Source of the DNA: Sterolibacterium sp.
Lineage (GTDB): Bacteria; Pseudomonadota; Gammaproteobacteria; Burkholderiales; Rhodocyclaceae
DNA length: 64,000 nt
NCBI GenBank assembly: GCA_028713555.1
Contig: JAQTOA010000005.1
Span: 1-64,000 of the forward strand
Reading direction: 5' to 3'
Shown: piece after piece, positions 1-8,839 of the stretch
Numbering within the stretch: position 1 is the first letter of the stretch
Layout: each line of letters opens with the position of its first letter
Notes under the pieces: model-generated
The model's database searches: none
Seen by the model: only the letters and a program-made list of their open reading frames with translations
Told to the model about the DNA's origin: nothing
Program-made: the position numbers and the translations under genes

Positions 1-1667
1 GGTTCCCGGCTCAGGGCCGGAAATCTGTCGTCCGCAGGAACCGGGAAACGGTCGCCCCAGCGTACAAACTCAGCGTAAATCTCCTCGGCGCTCAGGTCAG
101 GGTGGTAGCTGTAGATGTAAAGACGCGCCTCCCGCAGATTCCGGTTATCCGGCGCGAGCTTCAGTCCGGCGTTGCTGTGCGCGGTGACCTCCCGGTAGTC
201 GGACAGGTAGCTCAGCATCGTGGCCACGCCTTGATGCGCGGAACTGTAGCCGGCATCCAGCCGTACCGCGCTCTGTTCGCGCAGCAGCGCCTCGAAATAA
301 CAGTTGGCGCGCCTCAGGGTTTGGCCGAGATTATGCGATGCCGCCGCAAAATCCGGCTTGATCTCCAGCGCCCGTCGGTAGCAGGCCACTGCATCGCCGA
401 TTCGCCCGAGGTCTTGCAGGGCAGCGCCCAGGTTGTTATGCGCCTCGGCATAACCGGAGTTGATCTCCAATGACCTGCGGCAACTCGCCACCGCCTCATC
501 CAGTTGCCCGAGTTCTTGCAGGGCAGCGCCAAGGTTGCCGTGCGCCTCGGCGTATTCGGGGTTGATTTCCAGCGCCCGGCGATAGCTCGCCACCGCCTCA
601 TCCAGTTGCCCGACTTCTTGCAAGGCGGCGCCCAGGTTGCTATGTGCCTCGGCGTAATCGGATTTGATCTCCAGCGCCCGGCGATAGCTCGCCACTGCCG
701 CATCGAGTTGCCCGAGGTCTTTTAGGGCAGCGCCCAGATTGCCGTGCACCACGGCGTAATCGGATTTGATCTCCAGCGCCCGGCGATAGCTCGCCACTGC
801 CGCATCGAGTTGCCCGAGGTCTTTCAGGGCATTGCCCAGGTTGCTGTGCGCCTCGGCCAGATTCGGGTTGATTTCCAGCGCCCGACGGCAACTCGCCACC
901 GCCGCATCGAGTTGCCCGAGGTCTTTCAGGGCTGCCGCCAAATTGCTGTACGCTCCGGCGTAATCGGATTTAATCTCCAGCGCCCGGCGGTAGCTCGCCA
1001 CCGCCTCATCCAGTTGCCCGAGTGCTCTTCGGGTATTGCCCAGGTTGCTGTGCGCCTCCGCGTCATGCGGCAATAGCGCTACCGCTTGCTGCATGGGCTC
1101 CAGCGCATCCGTATTCCTTCCCATCTGCTGGAACACCGCGCCCAACACCTTCCAGCCGACCCCGTACAAAGGGAATCGCTCCGTGAGCGTCTGGGCGAGG
1201 GCTGCCGCTTCGGTGTACCGCCCCTCGACGAACAGGGTCACCAGGGTGTTTATCTCTTGCGGGCTGGGGCATTTTCCCTGCAGGCGCTCCGCCAATGCAT
1301 TCAGCATTGCTCCCGGCAATCCTCGCTGACGCCCTTGCTCCAGCATCTGACGCGCCCTATCGGTCTGGCCTGCCTGGATCAGCGCGTCAATGTAGCTCAG
1401 CCAGAATTGGTCGTGATTCGGGTTGGCTTCCAGCGCCGCCTTGAAATGCACCAGGCCGGCAGATGGCTGCTTGACCTGCAGCGCCAGCACGCCCAGGTTG
1501 TGGTGCGCGTCCGGGTGGTTCGGCTGGGTCTGGAGAATCGCGCGGTAGAGGCGTTCGGCATCTTGCAGTTGACCGGCCTGGTGATGCGCGACGGCCTGCT
1601 GCAAGGCCTGCTCCAGCGTTGGCGGCGCGGGTTGCCGCAGGGGTTCGCCGTTGGTCGTGAGCGGCAT
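1..1667 (-). CDS. TPR O-linked GlcNAc transferase (SPINDLY/GT41-like), 3' end outside window
   Basis: The reading frame opens at an ATG (1667) and stays open to the window edge, giving at least 555 residues; the C-terminal part lies outside. The first ~150 residues hold divergent TPR units, and a run of near-identical 34-residue TPRs follows (pattern SYRRALEIK..YAEAHSNLG). The last readable part, YHPDLSAEEIYAEF then VRWGDRF, matches the entry of the GT41 catalytic region in bacterial SPINDLY proteins, where HPDLS/AEEIxAEHxRW is typical. Such enzymes move GlcNAc from UDP-GlcNAc to Ser/Thr of proteins. The start lies 5 bp after the stop of the TPR-methyltransferase, so the two are one operon with sapC. 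By inference the substrate may be the nearby Thr-rich S-layer-like protein. The catalytic domain is unseen, so activity is assumed from the family. Confidence 0.8.
   Translation of the reverse strand, partial: MPLTTNGEPLRQPAPPTLEQALQQAVAHHQAGQLQDAERLYRAILQTQPNHPDAHHNLGVLALQVKQPSAGLVHFKAALEANPNHDQFWLSYIDALIQAGQTDRARQMLEQGRQRGLPGAMLNALAERLQGKCPSPQEINTLVTLFVEGRYTEAAALAQTLTERFPLYGVGWKVLGAVFQQMGRNTDALEPMQQAVALLPHDAEAHSNLGNTRRALGQLDEAVASYRRALEIKSDYAGAYSNLAAALKDLGQLDAAVASCRRALEINPNLAEAHSNLGNALKDLGQLDAAVASYRRALEIKSDYAVVHGNLGAALKDLGQLDAAVASYRRALEIKSDYAEAHSNLGAALQEVGQLDEAVASYRRALEINPEYAEAHGNLGAALQELGQLDEAVASCRRSLEINSGYAEAHNNLGAALQDLGRIGDAVACYRRALEIKPDFAAASHNLGQTLRRANCYFEALLREQSAVRLDAGYSSAHQGVATMLSYLSDYREVTAHSNAGLKLAPDNRNLREARLYIYSYHPDLSAEEIYAEFVRWGDRFPVPADDRFPALSRE
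330..1060 (-). repeat. Tandem 102-bp TPR-coding repeats
   Basis: About seven copies of a 102-bp unit (34 codons, one TPR) run through the O-GlcNAc transferase gene. The phrase agcgcccggcgatagctcgc recurs at about 571, 673 and 775, exactly 102 bp apart, with diverged copies on both sides. High DNA identity between copies means that TPR number could change by recombination or slippage without breaking the frame. Confidence 0.85.
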
Positions 1668-1672
1668 ATTCG

Positions 1673-3847
1673 TCAAGCCGCCTTCTGAATCCAGAACTGA
1701 TACATGCCGCCGAATGTATCGGGGTTTTCGCGCTCATACGTCTGCCATTGAGCGAGGTTGGTTGCCGCGCGATCATTTGGGAAACGCAGTTTGTAGGCGC
1801 CAATCGCGCTGGCGTCTATTTCAAATCCCAGAAACACCAGGTTGTTCTCCCTGAGAAAGTCATCAATGCCCGTCAGCGTCATGCGATGTTCCTGAACGTG
1901 AAAAAGCAGATCGCGACAGGTGCTGATGCTGAAAAAATCGGATGATTTTATTATGGCGCCGAAATCCACGCTTTTTTCCAGATCCATCAGATGCTGCCGA
2001 CACTGCCGAATTTCATTGGCCGTTGCCCCATATCCCTGCTCGGCGATAAAAGCGCGCGCCTTGACGATGTTTCGTCGCGCCGCTTCGCTGTAAAAACCGA
2101 GCCGCATGAATCCGCCGGGGCGAAGCAGGGACAATAGTACCCGCCATCCGGCCAACGGATCGGCAAGGTGGTGCAGCACCCCGACGGACTCAATGATATC
2201 GAAGCTGCGACCGGGCGAACACAGCTTCAGCAGGTCGGCCTGGGCATACTCAATTGAAGCCACCCCCAGTTCGCGCGTCTTCCGCCTGGCGTAGCCCAGG
2301 CTGCTTAAGCTCAGATCGACTGCCAGCACCTGCGCCCCATGGAATTGCCGCGCCGTTTGAATCGAATGCTGGCCGGTGCCGCAACCGGCTATCAGGATGT
2401 CATGGCGGTCGCGCTTGTCATGCCGTTTGAATGAGGCCAGAGGAAACTTTTGACCCAGATATTCGCCGATATCCTTGGCGTTGCCGGCGGGCGCCGCCTT
2501 GACCCAGCGCGGATACGGATTTTCCTCGTATTGATTGCGGACCAGCAGCGATACCTCGTCCTCGATCCCGGTCAGGCGGGGAATGGTCGCAACAATTTTT
2601 TGTTCTTCCGCTGGCTCGCAAACCTGTTGCACCAGCACCGCCGTTACCGCTTCGGGCCATTGCATAGTCAATAACCGAGCGGAAAGCGGGACGGAACCGA
2701 GCGGCAGGTAGGCGGCTACCGCCACCGGCCAGAGGACCGGCACCGGCGCCTGCGCTTCGAGTCTCGCCGCCAACGAATCCCGTAATTTGTTCGCCGCCCG
2801 GATTTCGTCGTCGGCAAGGCAAAATACGTAGTCATTGATGAAACACTGGCATGCCAAGGCACAGTAGAAACGCAGCGCAGCGCCAACCGCAGCGTCTGAA
2901 GTCGTCATCCCGGTCGCCGCTTCGAGCAGGGTACGCCGCGCCATGGTCAGAAAGCGCTCCATCCCGATGTCGCAGATCGGTGTCGAATTAAGCAGGGCGC
3001 ACAGCAACGGATCCGCTGCCAGCGCCGCAACCGCGTTTGCCCCAAACAGGTCTTGCGCCGACAGCCGCCCAGGCCAGGCGCCAACGGCCCGCGCCACGCA
3101 CCCGCCGATTTCCGGGTTGCGCTTGACGAGATCGATGCTCACCCTTGCCAGTTCCTTTGGCCGGCCCCAGGGCTCGGTCAAGGCGCGCCCCAGCACCTGG
3201 CGAATCGCGTTGTGGTCCTGCGTCCAATGCCGGCGCTTGACGCAGGAAACGAAGAGGTTCCTGGCCTCTCCGGTTTCCCTGATCCGTAGTGACTGGAGGA
3301 TGAGGTTCAAGGCCGTTGCGGAATGGCCTTGCGCATTGAGCAGCAGGGCCAGATTATTCAGCGCCTCAACGTAGTCCGGTCTGATTTTCAGCGCTTGTCG
3401 GTAACTGGCCTCGGCCTCTTCCAGCCGCCCCAGATCATGGAGCGCGATGCCCAGGTTGTTCTGCGCGTCGGCGTAATCCGGTTTGATTTTCAGCGCCTGC
3501 CGGTAGCCGGCTTCGGCCGTATCCAGCCGACCCATATCCCTGGCGGCATTGCCCAGGTTGTTGAATGCCTCGGCATCGTCCGGCAACAGTTCCGCCGCTT
3601 TTTGCGCCGGGGCGAAGGCTTCCGCGCTCCGTCCCATCTGCCGGAGCACGGCGCCTGACGCTTTCCAGCCAAAGCCATGCCGGGGGAATCGCTCGGTCAT
3701 GGTCCGGGCAAGGATTTCCGCCTCTGGGTAGCGCCCCGCGTTGAACAAGGCCACCAGTGAATTTATCTCTTGTTGACTTGGGGCGTTTCCCGCCTCGGCC
3801 GGTGGCGCCTGCCCCGCCGACGTTCCCGCCCCGCCCGTTTTCGCCAC
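1673..3847 (-). CDS. TPR-repeat SAM-dependent methyltransferase
   Basis: About 724 residues. The N-terminal ~200 residues carry TPR units (DAEAFNNLGNAARDMGRLDTA; KIKPDYADAQNNLGIALHD). A helical middle follows, and the C-terminal third is a class I methyltransferase with motif I ILIAGCGTGQHS, an acidic motif II (VLAVDLS) and IIESVGVLHHL. I chose GTG at 3847: it lies one base after the sapC stop and has AGGAA eight bases upstream, whereas the longer ATG at 3883 would overlap sapC and has no ribosome site. The stop is 5 bp before the O-GlcNAc transferase start, so sapC, this gene and the transferase form one transcript. The TPR part suggests a protein partner or substrate. The substrate is unknown. 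Confidence 0.8.
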   Translation of the reverse strand: MAKTGGAGTSAGQAPPAEAGNAPSQQEINSLVALFNAGRYPEAEILARTMTERFPRHGFGWKASGAVLRQMGRSAEAFAPAQKAAELLPDDAEAFNNLGNAARDMGRLDTAEAGYRQALKIKPDYADAQNNLGIALHDLGRLEEAEASYRQALKIRPDYVEALNNLALLLNAQGHSATALNLILQSLRIRETGEARNLFVSCVKRRHWTQDHNAIRQVLGRALTEPWGRPKELARVSIDLVKRNPEIGGCVARAVGAWPGRLSAQDLFGANAVAALAADPLLCALLNSTPICDIGMERFLTMARRTLLEAATGMTTSDAAVGAALRFYCALACQCFINDYVFCLADDEIRAANKLRDSLAARLEAQAPVPVLWPVAVAAYLPLGSVPLSARLLTMQWPEAVTAVLVQQVCEPAEEQKIVATIPRLTGIEDEVSLLVRNQYEENPYPRWVKAAPAGNAKDIGEYLGQKFPLASFKRHDKRDRHDILIAGCGTGQHSIQTARQFHGAQVLAVDLSLSSLGYARRKTRELGVASIEYAQADLLKLCSPGRSFDIIESVGVLHHLADPLAGWRVLLSLLRPGGFMRLGFYSEAARRNIVKARAFIAEQGYGATANEIRQCRQHLMDLEKSVDFGAIIKSSDFFSISTCRDLLFHVQEHRMTLTGIDDFLRENNLVFLGFEIDASAIGAYKLRFPNDRAATNLAQWQTYERENPDTFGGMYQFWIQKAA

Positions 3848-3848
3848 G

Positions 3849-4649
3849 CTACAAATTCCTGAAGCTGATCGTCCCGCCTTCATTCAAGAACGCCAGGTCG
3901 AGATTGCCGCCTGCCAGGATGGTCTGCGCGGCCTGTGCCTGCTCGGCCGCCTTGGCATGGGCGGCGGACAGCCCCCCCAGCGCCGGCAGGTGCTGAATCG
4001 ACAGCAGTTGGCATTGGGCCAGCGGCAGTCCGCCGGCCTGACGCACTTCGAGCAGCGCCGCGTCGGGCAACTGATTCAGCGCCGCTTCGTCGATCTGAAA
4101 CAAGCCCGCGACCTGCTGTTCGCCGGCCTCGGACTTCAAGGTAATCGGCCACGGGCAAATCAGCTGGTGCTTCTGCAATACGGCGCAAGTCGCCGCCATG
4201 GCGAGACGCCCCTGCTCGAAGCGGGCGATGAAGTTGATGATATCCAGGACGGCCTGGGTCGGCTGCCCGTCTTCGTTGAAAAAGTTTTCTCCCGCCGGGC
4301 CGTCGGTGACCAGGCCGCTGTCCTCATCGATGCACAGCACCTGCTGTCCCTCGGCCGTTTGCGCCAGCCGGAACGGATAACAGCGGAAGGCGGCCGGGAT
4401 GTACTGGCCGACCCAGCGGCCATCCCGCGCCACGAACAGGTTCTTTCCGGGCTGCAAGCCGAGCACGGCGACGGCGGTAAATAATCCCGAGTGTTCGATG
4501 AAGCCGATCGGCAGCGACATGACGGCCTTGGACAACTCGGCGACGGCCAGCGGAACCGCCGCCTCGGCGGCGGCAAAAGCATAACCCGTAGCATGTTGCC
4601 AGCATCGCTTGGCGTGGCGGTCGACAGAAACCGGTTGGATGTTTGGCAT
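3849..4649 (-). CDS. SapC-family protein
   Basis: A 266-residue protein of the SapC family (S-layer-associated in Campylobacter fetus). Recognisable points are the early GYAFAAAEAAVPLAVAEL stretch, LPIGFIEHSGLFTAVAVLGL, NLFVARDGRWVGQYIPA and the Asp/Glu-rich middle LCIDEDSGLV. Length fits the family, roughly 250 residues. It has no signal peptide. It is the first gene of an operon with the TPR-methyltransferase and the O-GlcNAc transferase, immediately downstream of the S-layer-like gene but separated from it by a strong terminator. The biochemical function of SapC is not settled; the company of a surface protein and a protein glycosyltransferase favours a role in surface-layer modification. 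Confidence 0.75.
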   Translation of the reverse strand: MPNIQPVSVDRHAKRCWQHATGYAFAAAEAAVPLAVAELSKAVMSLPIGFIEHSGLFTAVAVLGLQPGKNLFVARDGRWVGQYIPAAFRCYPFRLAQTAEGQQVLCIDEDSGLVTDGPAGENFFNEDGQPTQAVLDIINFIARFEQGRLAMAATCAVLQKHQLICPWPITLKSEAGEQQVAGLFQIDEAALNQLPDAALLEVRQAGGLPLAQCQLLSIQHLPALGGLSAAHAKAAEQAQAAQTILAGGNLDLAFLNEGGTISFRNL

Positions 4650-4814
4650 GGCAGCGCGTTCCGGAAGGGTGATCAGTTCAACGACAACGGGGCAAGAGGA
4701 TACTCGATTTCGTCAATTTTTAGGTTGCCCCTGGGGGGGGTAACCAGTCAGCATAAATCGAACCGCTATCATCGCTTAGTTTCATCATGACTACCTACCA
4801 GTAGCCTGTATAGA

Positions 4815-4847
4815 AAAACCCCGTCTCCTTGTGAGAGACGGGGTTTT
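4815..4847 (-). terminator. Rho-independent terminator of the S-layer-like gene
   Basis: A perfect 13-bp stem (AAAACCCCGTCTC, 4815-4827, pairing with 4835-4847) encloses a 7-nt loop. Read on the minus strand it ends in GGGGTTTTT, a standard U-tract. It sits 46 bp past the stop of the S-layer-like gene, which is expected to be very highly transcribed, and it insulates the following sapC operon. Confidence 0.9.
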
Positions 4848-4892
4848 GAATTTCGCCACGCCCCCTCGCCGAAGCGAGGGGTGCGGCAGGTA

Positions 4893-7800
4893 TTACGTTG
4901 TAATGGTGAAGTAGTCGATGGCTACACCACTATCGGTGGTCGCGGTGATGGTGTGCGAACCGACGATCTTGATGACGGTCGTATCGGCGGCGCCAAGAGT
5001 ACCCGTACTACCACCTGTAATTGACTCAACCACATAGGTGTTGCCGCCAAAGACCGCATAGGTGATCCCGCCTGCGGTTACCGCGGCTTCAAGAGCGGTA
5101 ATGGTCGCAGCCTCTGTCGCACCCGCCGCGGTCGCCGTCAGCAGACCGGTCGCCACCATGGCGTAGTCGCCACCGATGTAGATCCGGTCACCAACCGCCG
5201 CGCCCGTGATCGTAACGTTGGCGGCCGTCGCGAAGGTGTCGCCGGCGGTCGTTACCGTGATGTAATCGGGGCCGCTGGTCGCCGTGTGGGTGCCCAGAGT
5301 GACGTTATACACGCCAGTGGTGGTTGCCGAAGTGCCATCCACATCGCCCAACGCAATGATGTTGGAACCCGTGCCGACCGTCACATTAACCGTGCCGACC
5401 GTGGTGGCGTCGACAATCACGTTATTGCCGTTGCCCAGCGTGACGCTATCGCTCTTGTTGACCGCTGCGCCATCGATGAACACCGCAACGTGCGCATTGT
5501 CCGTCGCGCCGGAAACCGTCACGCCGGCGGTGCTTTGCAAGGTAACCCCCTGAGTGCCCGTCGCATCGGTTGCATCAACGCCTAACTTGATATTGCCGGA
5601 AAGCGTCAAGGTGCGAAGAGCCGCCGTGGTGGTAATCAAAGGGATATCGACCAACTGGCTGCCGGTGTTGCTGAGGCCCAGCACCGTGCTGCTGGCAACG
5701 GTCAGTACGGGGATGGTCGTAAGGCCGGTACCCGTGAAGGTCAGGCTGCCCAGGCTGGCATCGGTCAGGGTGCCGATGTTGAGGCCGAACGGGCTCGTGT
5801 TGGTGTTGTTGATGGTGATCGTGGTCGCCTGGGTCGAAGCTTCGTTGAGCGTCGTCATGGTCAAACCTGACGTGCCGCTGAAGTTCAAGGTGGACAAGCC
5901 GTTATCGGTCAGCACCATGGTGCTGCTCAAGCTGGCGCCCCCGGTCGAGATCGGCCTGCCGTTGCTGACCAGGTTGACCGTGCCGATACCCACGTCGTTG
6001 GCGTCCTTCAGGGTCACCGCGCCGTAGTTTCTGTTGGTCGCCGTAGCAGAGGCACCGAGCGTCAGCGTGACTGCGTCCGCGGTGCCCGTGGCATCGGCAT
6101 AGCCGACAACGACGGTGGTCGAAGCGACGTCGATAGTCACCGCGGCATTATGCGCGACATTGGCGAGGGTAACGGTGCTGTTGCCGATGACGTGAATCTT
6201 GCCGAAGTTGTTGCCGCTGCCCAGGGTGGCGACGTCAACGGTGCCGGTCGCGTTGGCGGCCAGACCGAGGACTTCAAAACCCGTCACTTTCGCGCCGGTG
6301 GCGGTCGTCAAGGCATACACGCCGCGCTCCAGGATCAGTTCGTCGGTGGTTGCCGAACCTGCCGTGATGGTCTTGGTGGCATCGATCGTGTCGTCAATGA
6401 TGATGGTGTCGACGCCCGTCGAACCCACGAACGACTGGTTCAGGCTATCCAGGGCCAGATTGACCGTGCCGCTGGATGTCGTGGTAAATGTCGCTGCGGC
6501 GCCGAGGGCGGCAAAACCGCCGTTATAGGCCGTAGCAGCATCGCTGAAGCCCGCCGAACCGGACAACGTGATCGCGGTCAGAGAACCGTTAATCGCGCTC
6601 AAGGTCAGCTTCTTGGTGCCCGATACGTTCAAGGTGGTCAGACCCGTGTCGGTAAACGAAGCCAGGGTGGAGTTGCCACCGGTGGTCGTCACGTTCAGGG
6701 TGGTGATTTCGTTGTTGGCGTCAGTAATATTGTTGGTGCCGGTGAGGCTGTCGGCAGTCAAGGCAAAGGTGGGACTGGCATTCGCCACCGTTCTGGCAAG
6801 AGTCAGCGTGCCGCCGCCCTTCAATGACAAGGTATTCAGCGCATTGGAGGTAATCGTCGAGGCCGCCCCATGGTACTGCAGCGCAACGGTTGCGATGGTG
6901 TTCGTGCTCGCGGTGGTGTTGGCGTCGGCGATCGTTACGGCGCCGTTAACCACGCCGGTGGTCGCGGCTTGCGCAGCGGTATAGTTAACCCCGGTCACGG
7001 CGGTAACCCCTTGCGTACCTGGAGCCGCGGTGACGGCGGTAACCGCAGCCACGCCGGTCACGCCGGTAATCGCCGTAGCAGCGGTCGCCGTAGCGGTTTG
7101 GCTGACCGAAACGGAAGTCGTGGTCGAGCCGCCGGTAACCCCGATCGCACCGCCAGTGACCGTAACCGTACCGTCGGCAGGATTTGCTACCAGGTTATCG
7201 GTAATGCTTACCGTCGTGCCGCCCTTGACGGTAATCGCACCTTGCGTGTCGTTGGCGGCAAACGCTGTGGTCGCGGCCAGGGTGATCGCGCCGGTTGGCT
7301 TGACGGTGTTGCCGATGGTGATGGTGCTGGTGGTATCGTTCTGGCCCGTCACGGTCGCCGTAACCGATGTGCCGCCGTCGATGGTGACAGCGCTGGCAAT
7401 TGCCTTGTCGGTCGCCACAATCGCGCCGACCCCGCCAGAGATGACAAGGTTGCCGCTCGCGGTGCCGACTTGCGTCGTGGTGATATTCTTGCCGCCGGTG
7501 ACGGTAACGGCACCGCCCGCCGGGCTGGACTGTGACGCCGTCACATCGGTCGTGGTGGCGGCGGTGATGTCAACAGCGCCAGCGCCAGAGTCATTGGCGG
7601 TCACGCTCAGCAGCCCCGTCCACCCGGTAAAGTCGGCGGCGAAACCCGCGCCGGAGGTGTTGATGACGGCGGTCTCAATGCCTGAAATGGTCATCCCGGC
7701 CGGAAGCGCGGCGCCGGTGATATTGGCGGTCAATGAATCCGTGGTGGATGCGCCGCCCCGGAGGGTATCAAAAGTAGACAGGGAATCGATAACTCCCCCG

Positions 7801-8420
7801 TTGAATGTCTGCTGGCCGGTTGCCGTTGCGCTACCCCAAGTATCCACCCCGGTCGTGAGCGTGAAAGACTGGGAGGCGGCATTCGTGCCGGCAGTAACGA
7901 CCGAAGCCACGGTAGTCGCCAGGGCGGCCTCGGCAGCGGTCAGGGAGGCGGCAGTCGCTACCACCGCAGAAGTGGCTCCGCGTGCGGCGTCGGCGGCGGC
8001 CGTGCCGGAGTAGCCCAGGATCTGGGCCGTCGTGGTGATCGAATTGGTGAAGTCGTTCGCGTAGACCAAACGGTTGGCGATGGTATCGAGGTCGGTGCCC
8101 GCGGCGCTGTTCAGCATGACATCGACCAGCGTGCTCACGGTTTGACGGCCGGCAGACAATTCACCCGCCCAGAAGATCAGACCGCCCGAATCCGCGGTAC
8201 GGCCCAGTACGTTCTCGTAGACCCGCTCGACGCGCTGCAAATCGTTCATGCCGGAATACATCGCGGCGTATTCAGGACTGGCGGCAAAAGCGGCCTTCAT
8301 GGACGCGACAGTTTGGTTGTTTGCCGCGTTGGTATAAAAAGCCAGACCACTTGGGTCGGCGGGACGGCCAAAGTACGATAGATAGGCCCTTTGTACTTCA
8401 GTAACGGTAGGTACTGCCAT
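4893..8420 (-). CDS. DUF4214-domain S-layer-like surface protein
   Basis: 1175 residues with no cysteine seen and extreme Thr/Ala/Gly/Val/Ser content. Residues ~1-125 carry DUF4214 (RAYLSYFGRPADPSGLAFY, then VYENVLGRTADSGGLIFW). The remainder is a long run of short beta-strand repeats of the type TLNVSGT, LTGTGLTTI and VTVTGG, as in beta-helical S-layer and RTX-like proteins. There is no Sec signal peptide, which suits type I secretion. The start is clear: AGGAGA six bases before the ATG. A perfect CRP-type palindrome lies 175-190 bp upstream and a strong terminator follows. SapC, the O-GlcNAc transferase and a DUF4214 metalloprotease nearby support a surface-layer role. An adhesin is the alternative. 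Confidence 0.75.
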   Translation of the reverse strand: MAVPTVTEVQRAYLSYFGRPADPSGLAFYTNAANNQTVASMKAAFAASPEYAAMYSGMNDLQRVERVYENVLGRTADSGGLIFWAGELSAGRQTVSTLVDVMLNSAAGTDLDTIANRLVYANDFTNSITTTAQILGYSGTAAADAARGATSAVVATAASLTAAEAALATTVASVVTAGTNAASQSFTLTTGVDTWGSATATGQQTFNGGVIDSLSTFDTLRGGASTTDSLTANITGAALPAGMTISGIETAVINTSGAGFAADFTGWTGLLSVTANDSGAGAVDITAATTTDVTASQSSPAGGAVTVTGGKNITTTQVGTASGNLVISGGVGAIVATDKAIASAVTIDGGTSVTATVTGQNDTTSTITIGNTVKPTGAITLAATTAFAANDTQGAITVKGGTTVSITDNLVANPADGTVTVTGGAIGVTGGSTTTSVSVSQTATATAATAITGVTGVAAVTAVTAAPGTQGVTAVTGVNYTAAQAATTGVVNGAVTIADANTTASTNTIATVALQYHGAASTITSNALNTLSLKGGGTLTLARTVANASPTFALTADSLTGTNNITDANNEITTLNVTTTGGNSTLASFTDTGLTTLNVSGTKKLTLSAINGSLTAITLSGSAGFSDAATAYNGGFAALGAAATFTTTSSGTVNLALDSLNQSFVGSTGVDTIIIDDTIDATKTITAGSATTDELILERGVYALTTATGAKVTGFEVLGLAANATGTVDVATLGSGNNFGKIHVIGNSTVTLANVAHNAAVTIDVASTTVVVGYADATGTADAVTLTLGASATATNRNYGAVTLKDANDVGIGTVNLVSNGRPISTGGASLSSTMVLTDNGLSTLNFSGTSGLTMTTLNEASTQATTITINNTNTSPFGLNIGTLTDASLGSLTFTGTGLTTIPVLTVASSTVLGLSNTGSQLVDIPLITTTAALRTLTLSGNIKLGVDATDATGTQGVTLQSTAGVTVSGATDNAHVAVFIDGAAVNKSDSVTLGNGNNVIVDATTVGTVNVTVGTGSNIIALGDVDGTSATTTGVYNVTLGTHTATSGPDYITVTTAGDTFATAANVTITGAAVGDRIYIGGDYAMVATGLLTATAAGATEAATITALEAAVTAGGITYAVFGGNTYVVESITGGSTGTLGAADTTVIKIVGSHTITATTDSGVAIDYFTITT

Positions 8421-8594
8421 GGTTTATCTCCTAAATGGGATTTGAGTCAAAACAATATGCCGACCATATTTTTTGAGTAGGCATTCTTTCCAGTATAAAA
8501 CAAATTGAACTTGTCTAGGTCATAAATAACCACATAAAAATAACGCATTTACAAGAATACGTAAAGCATACTCTCAGCTTAATGCCAACAACAA

Positions 8595-8610
8595 TGTGAC
8601 GCTTATCACA
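8595..8610. promoter_or_regulatory. CRP-type binding site upstream of the S-layer-like gene
   Basis: TGTGACGCTTATCACA is a perfect TGTGA-N6-TCACA palindrome. It lies 175 bp before the S-layer-like gene start, in a 420-bp gene-free stretch. A candidate minus-strand -10 box TATGCT (8565-8570) is centred 35 bp away; the exact promoter class is uncertain. A Crp-type protein with the RETVxR recognition helix is encoded at 30850-31566. Confidence 0.65.
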
Positions 8611-8705
8611 AAACCGGCTTTCGACGTCCTCCTCCTGAACGGTAAGATCCTATTTCGTCACACCGGCAAATACCCTCTGGGGCACAAGCGCCGGTACCCA
8701 GTAAT

Positions 8706-8760
8706 GTCATGAAAATAGTTAACTATTTTCGACTGGATTCCGGCCTTCGCCGGAATGACG
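8706..8760. repeat. Palindrome plus REP-like hairpin in the S-layer/fecR intergenic region
   Basis: The 8421-8839 gap holds, besides the CRP site, a perfect 20-bp palindrome GAAAATAGTTAACTATTTTC (8711-8730). Directly next to it is a hairpin with arms ATTCCGGC and GCCGGAAT and loop CTTC (8737-8756). GTCAT/ATGAC flank the whole element. The second hairpin belongs to the dispersed CGTCATTCCGGC...GCCGGAATCCAG family; a further copy lies at 31686-31716. The rest of the gap is AT-rich leader sequence. Confidence 0.7.
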
Positions 8761-8839
8761 AGGTCATCTGACGGAGTAGCGGTTTGATCCATCATTATTT
8801 CGACAACCATCGGGAGTGGTCCGGCGCCATGACAATGTA

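Noticed and set aside
330-1060. Regular repeats that might suggest a CRISPR array
   Set aside because: The 102-bp units have no unique spacers and encode TPRs.
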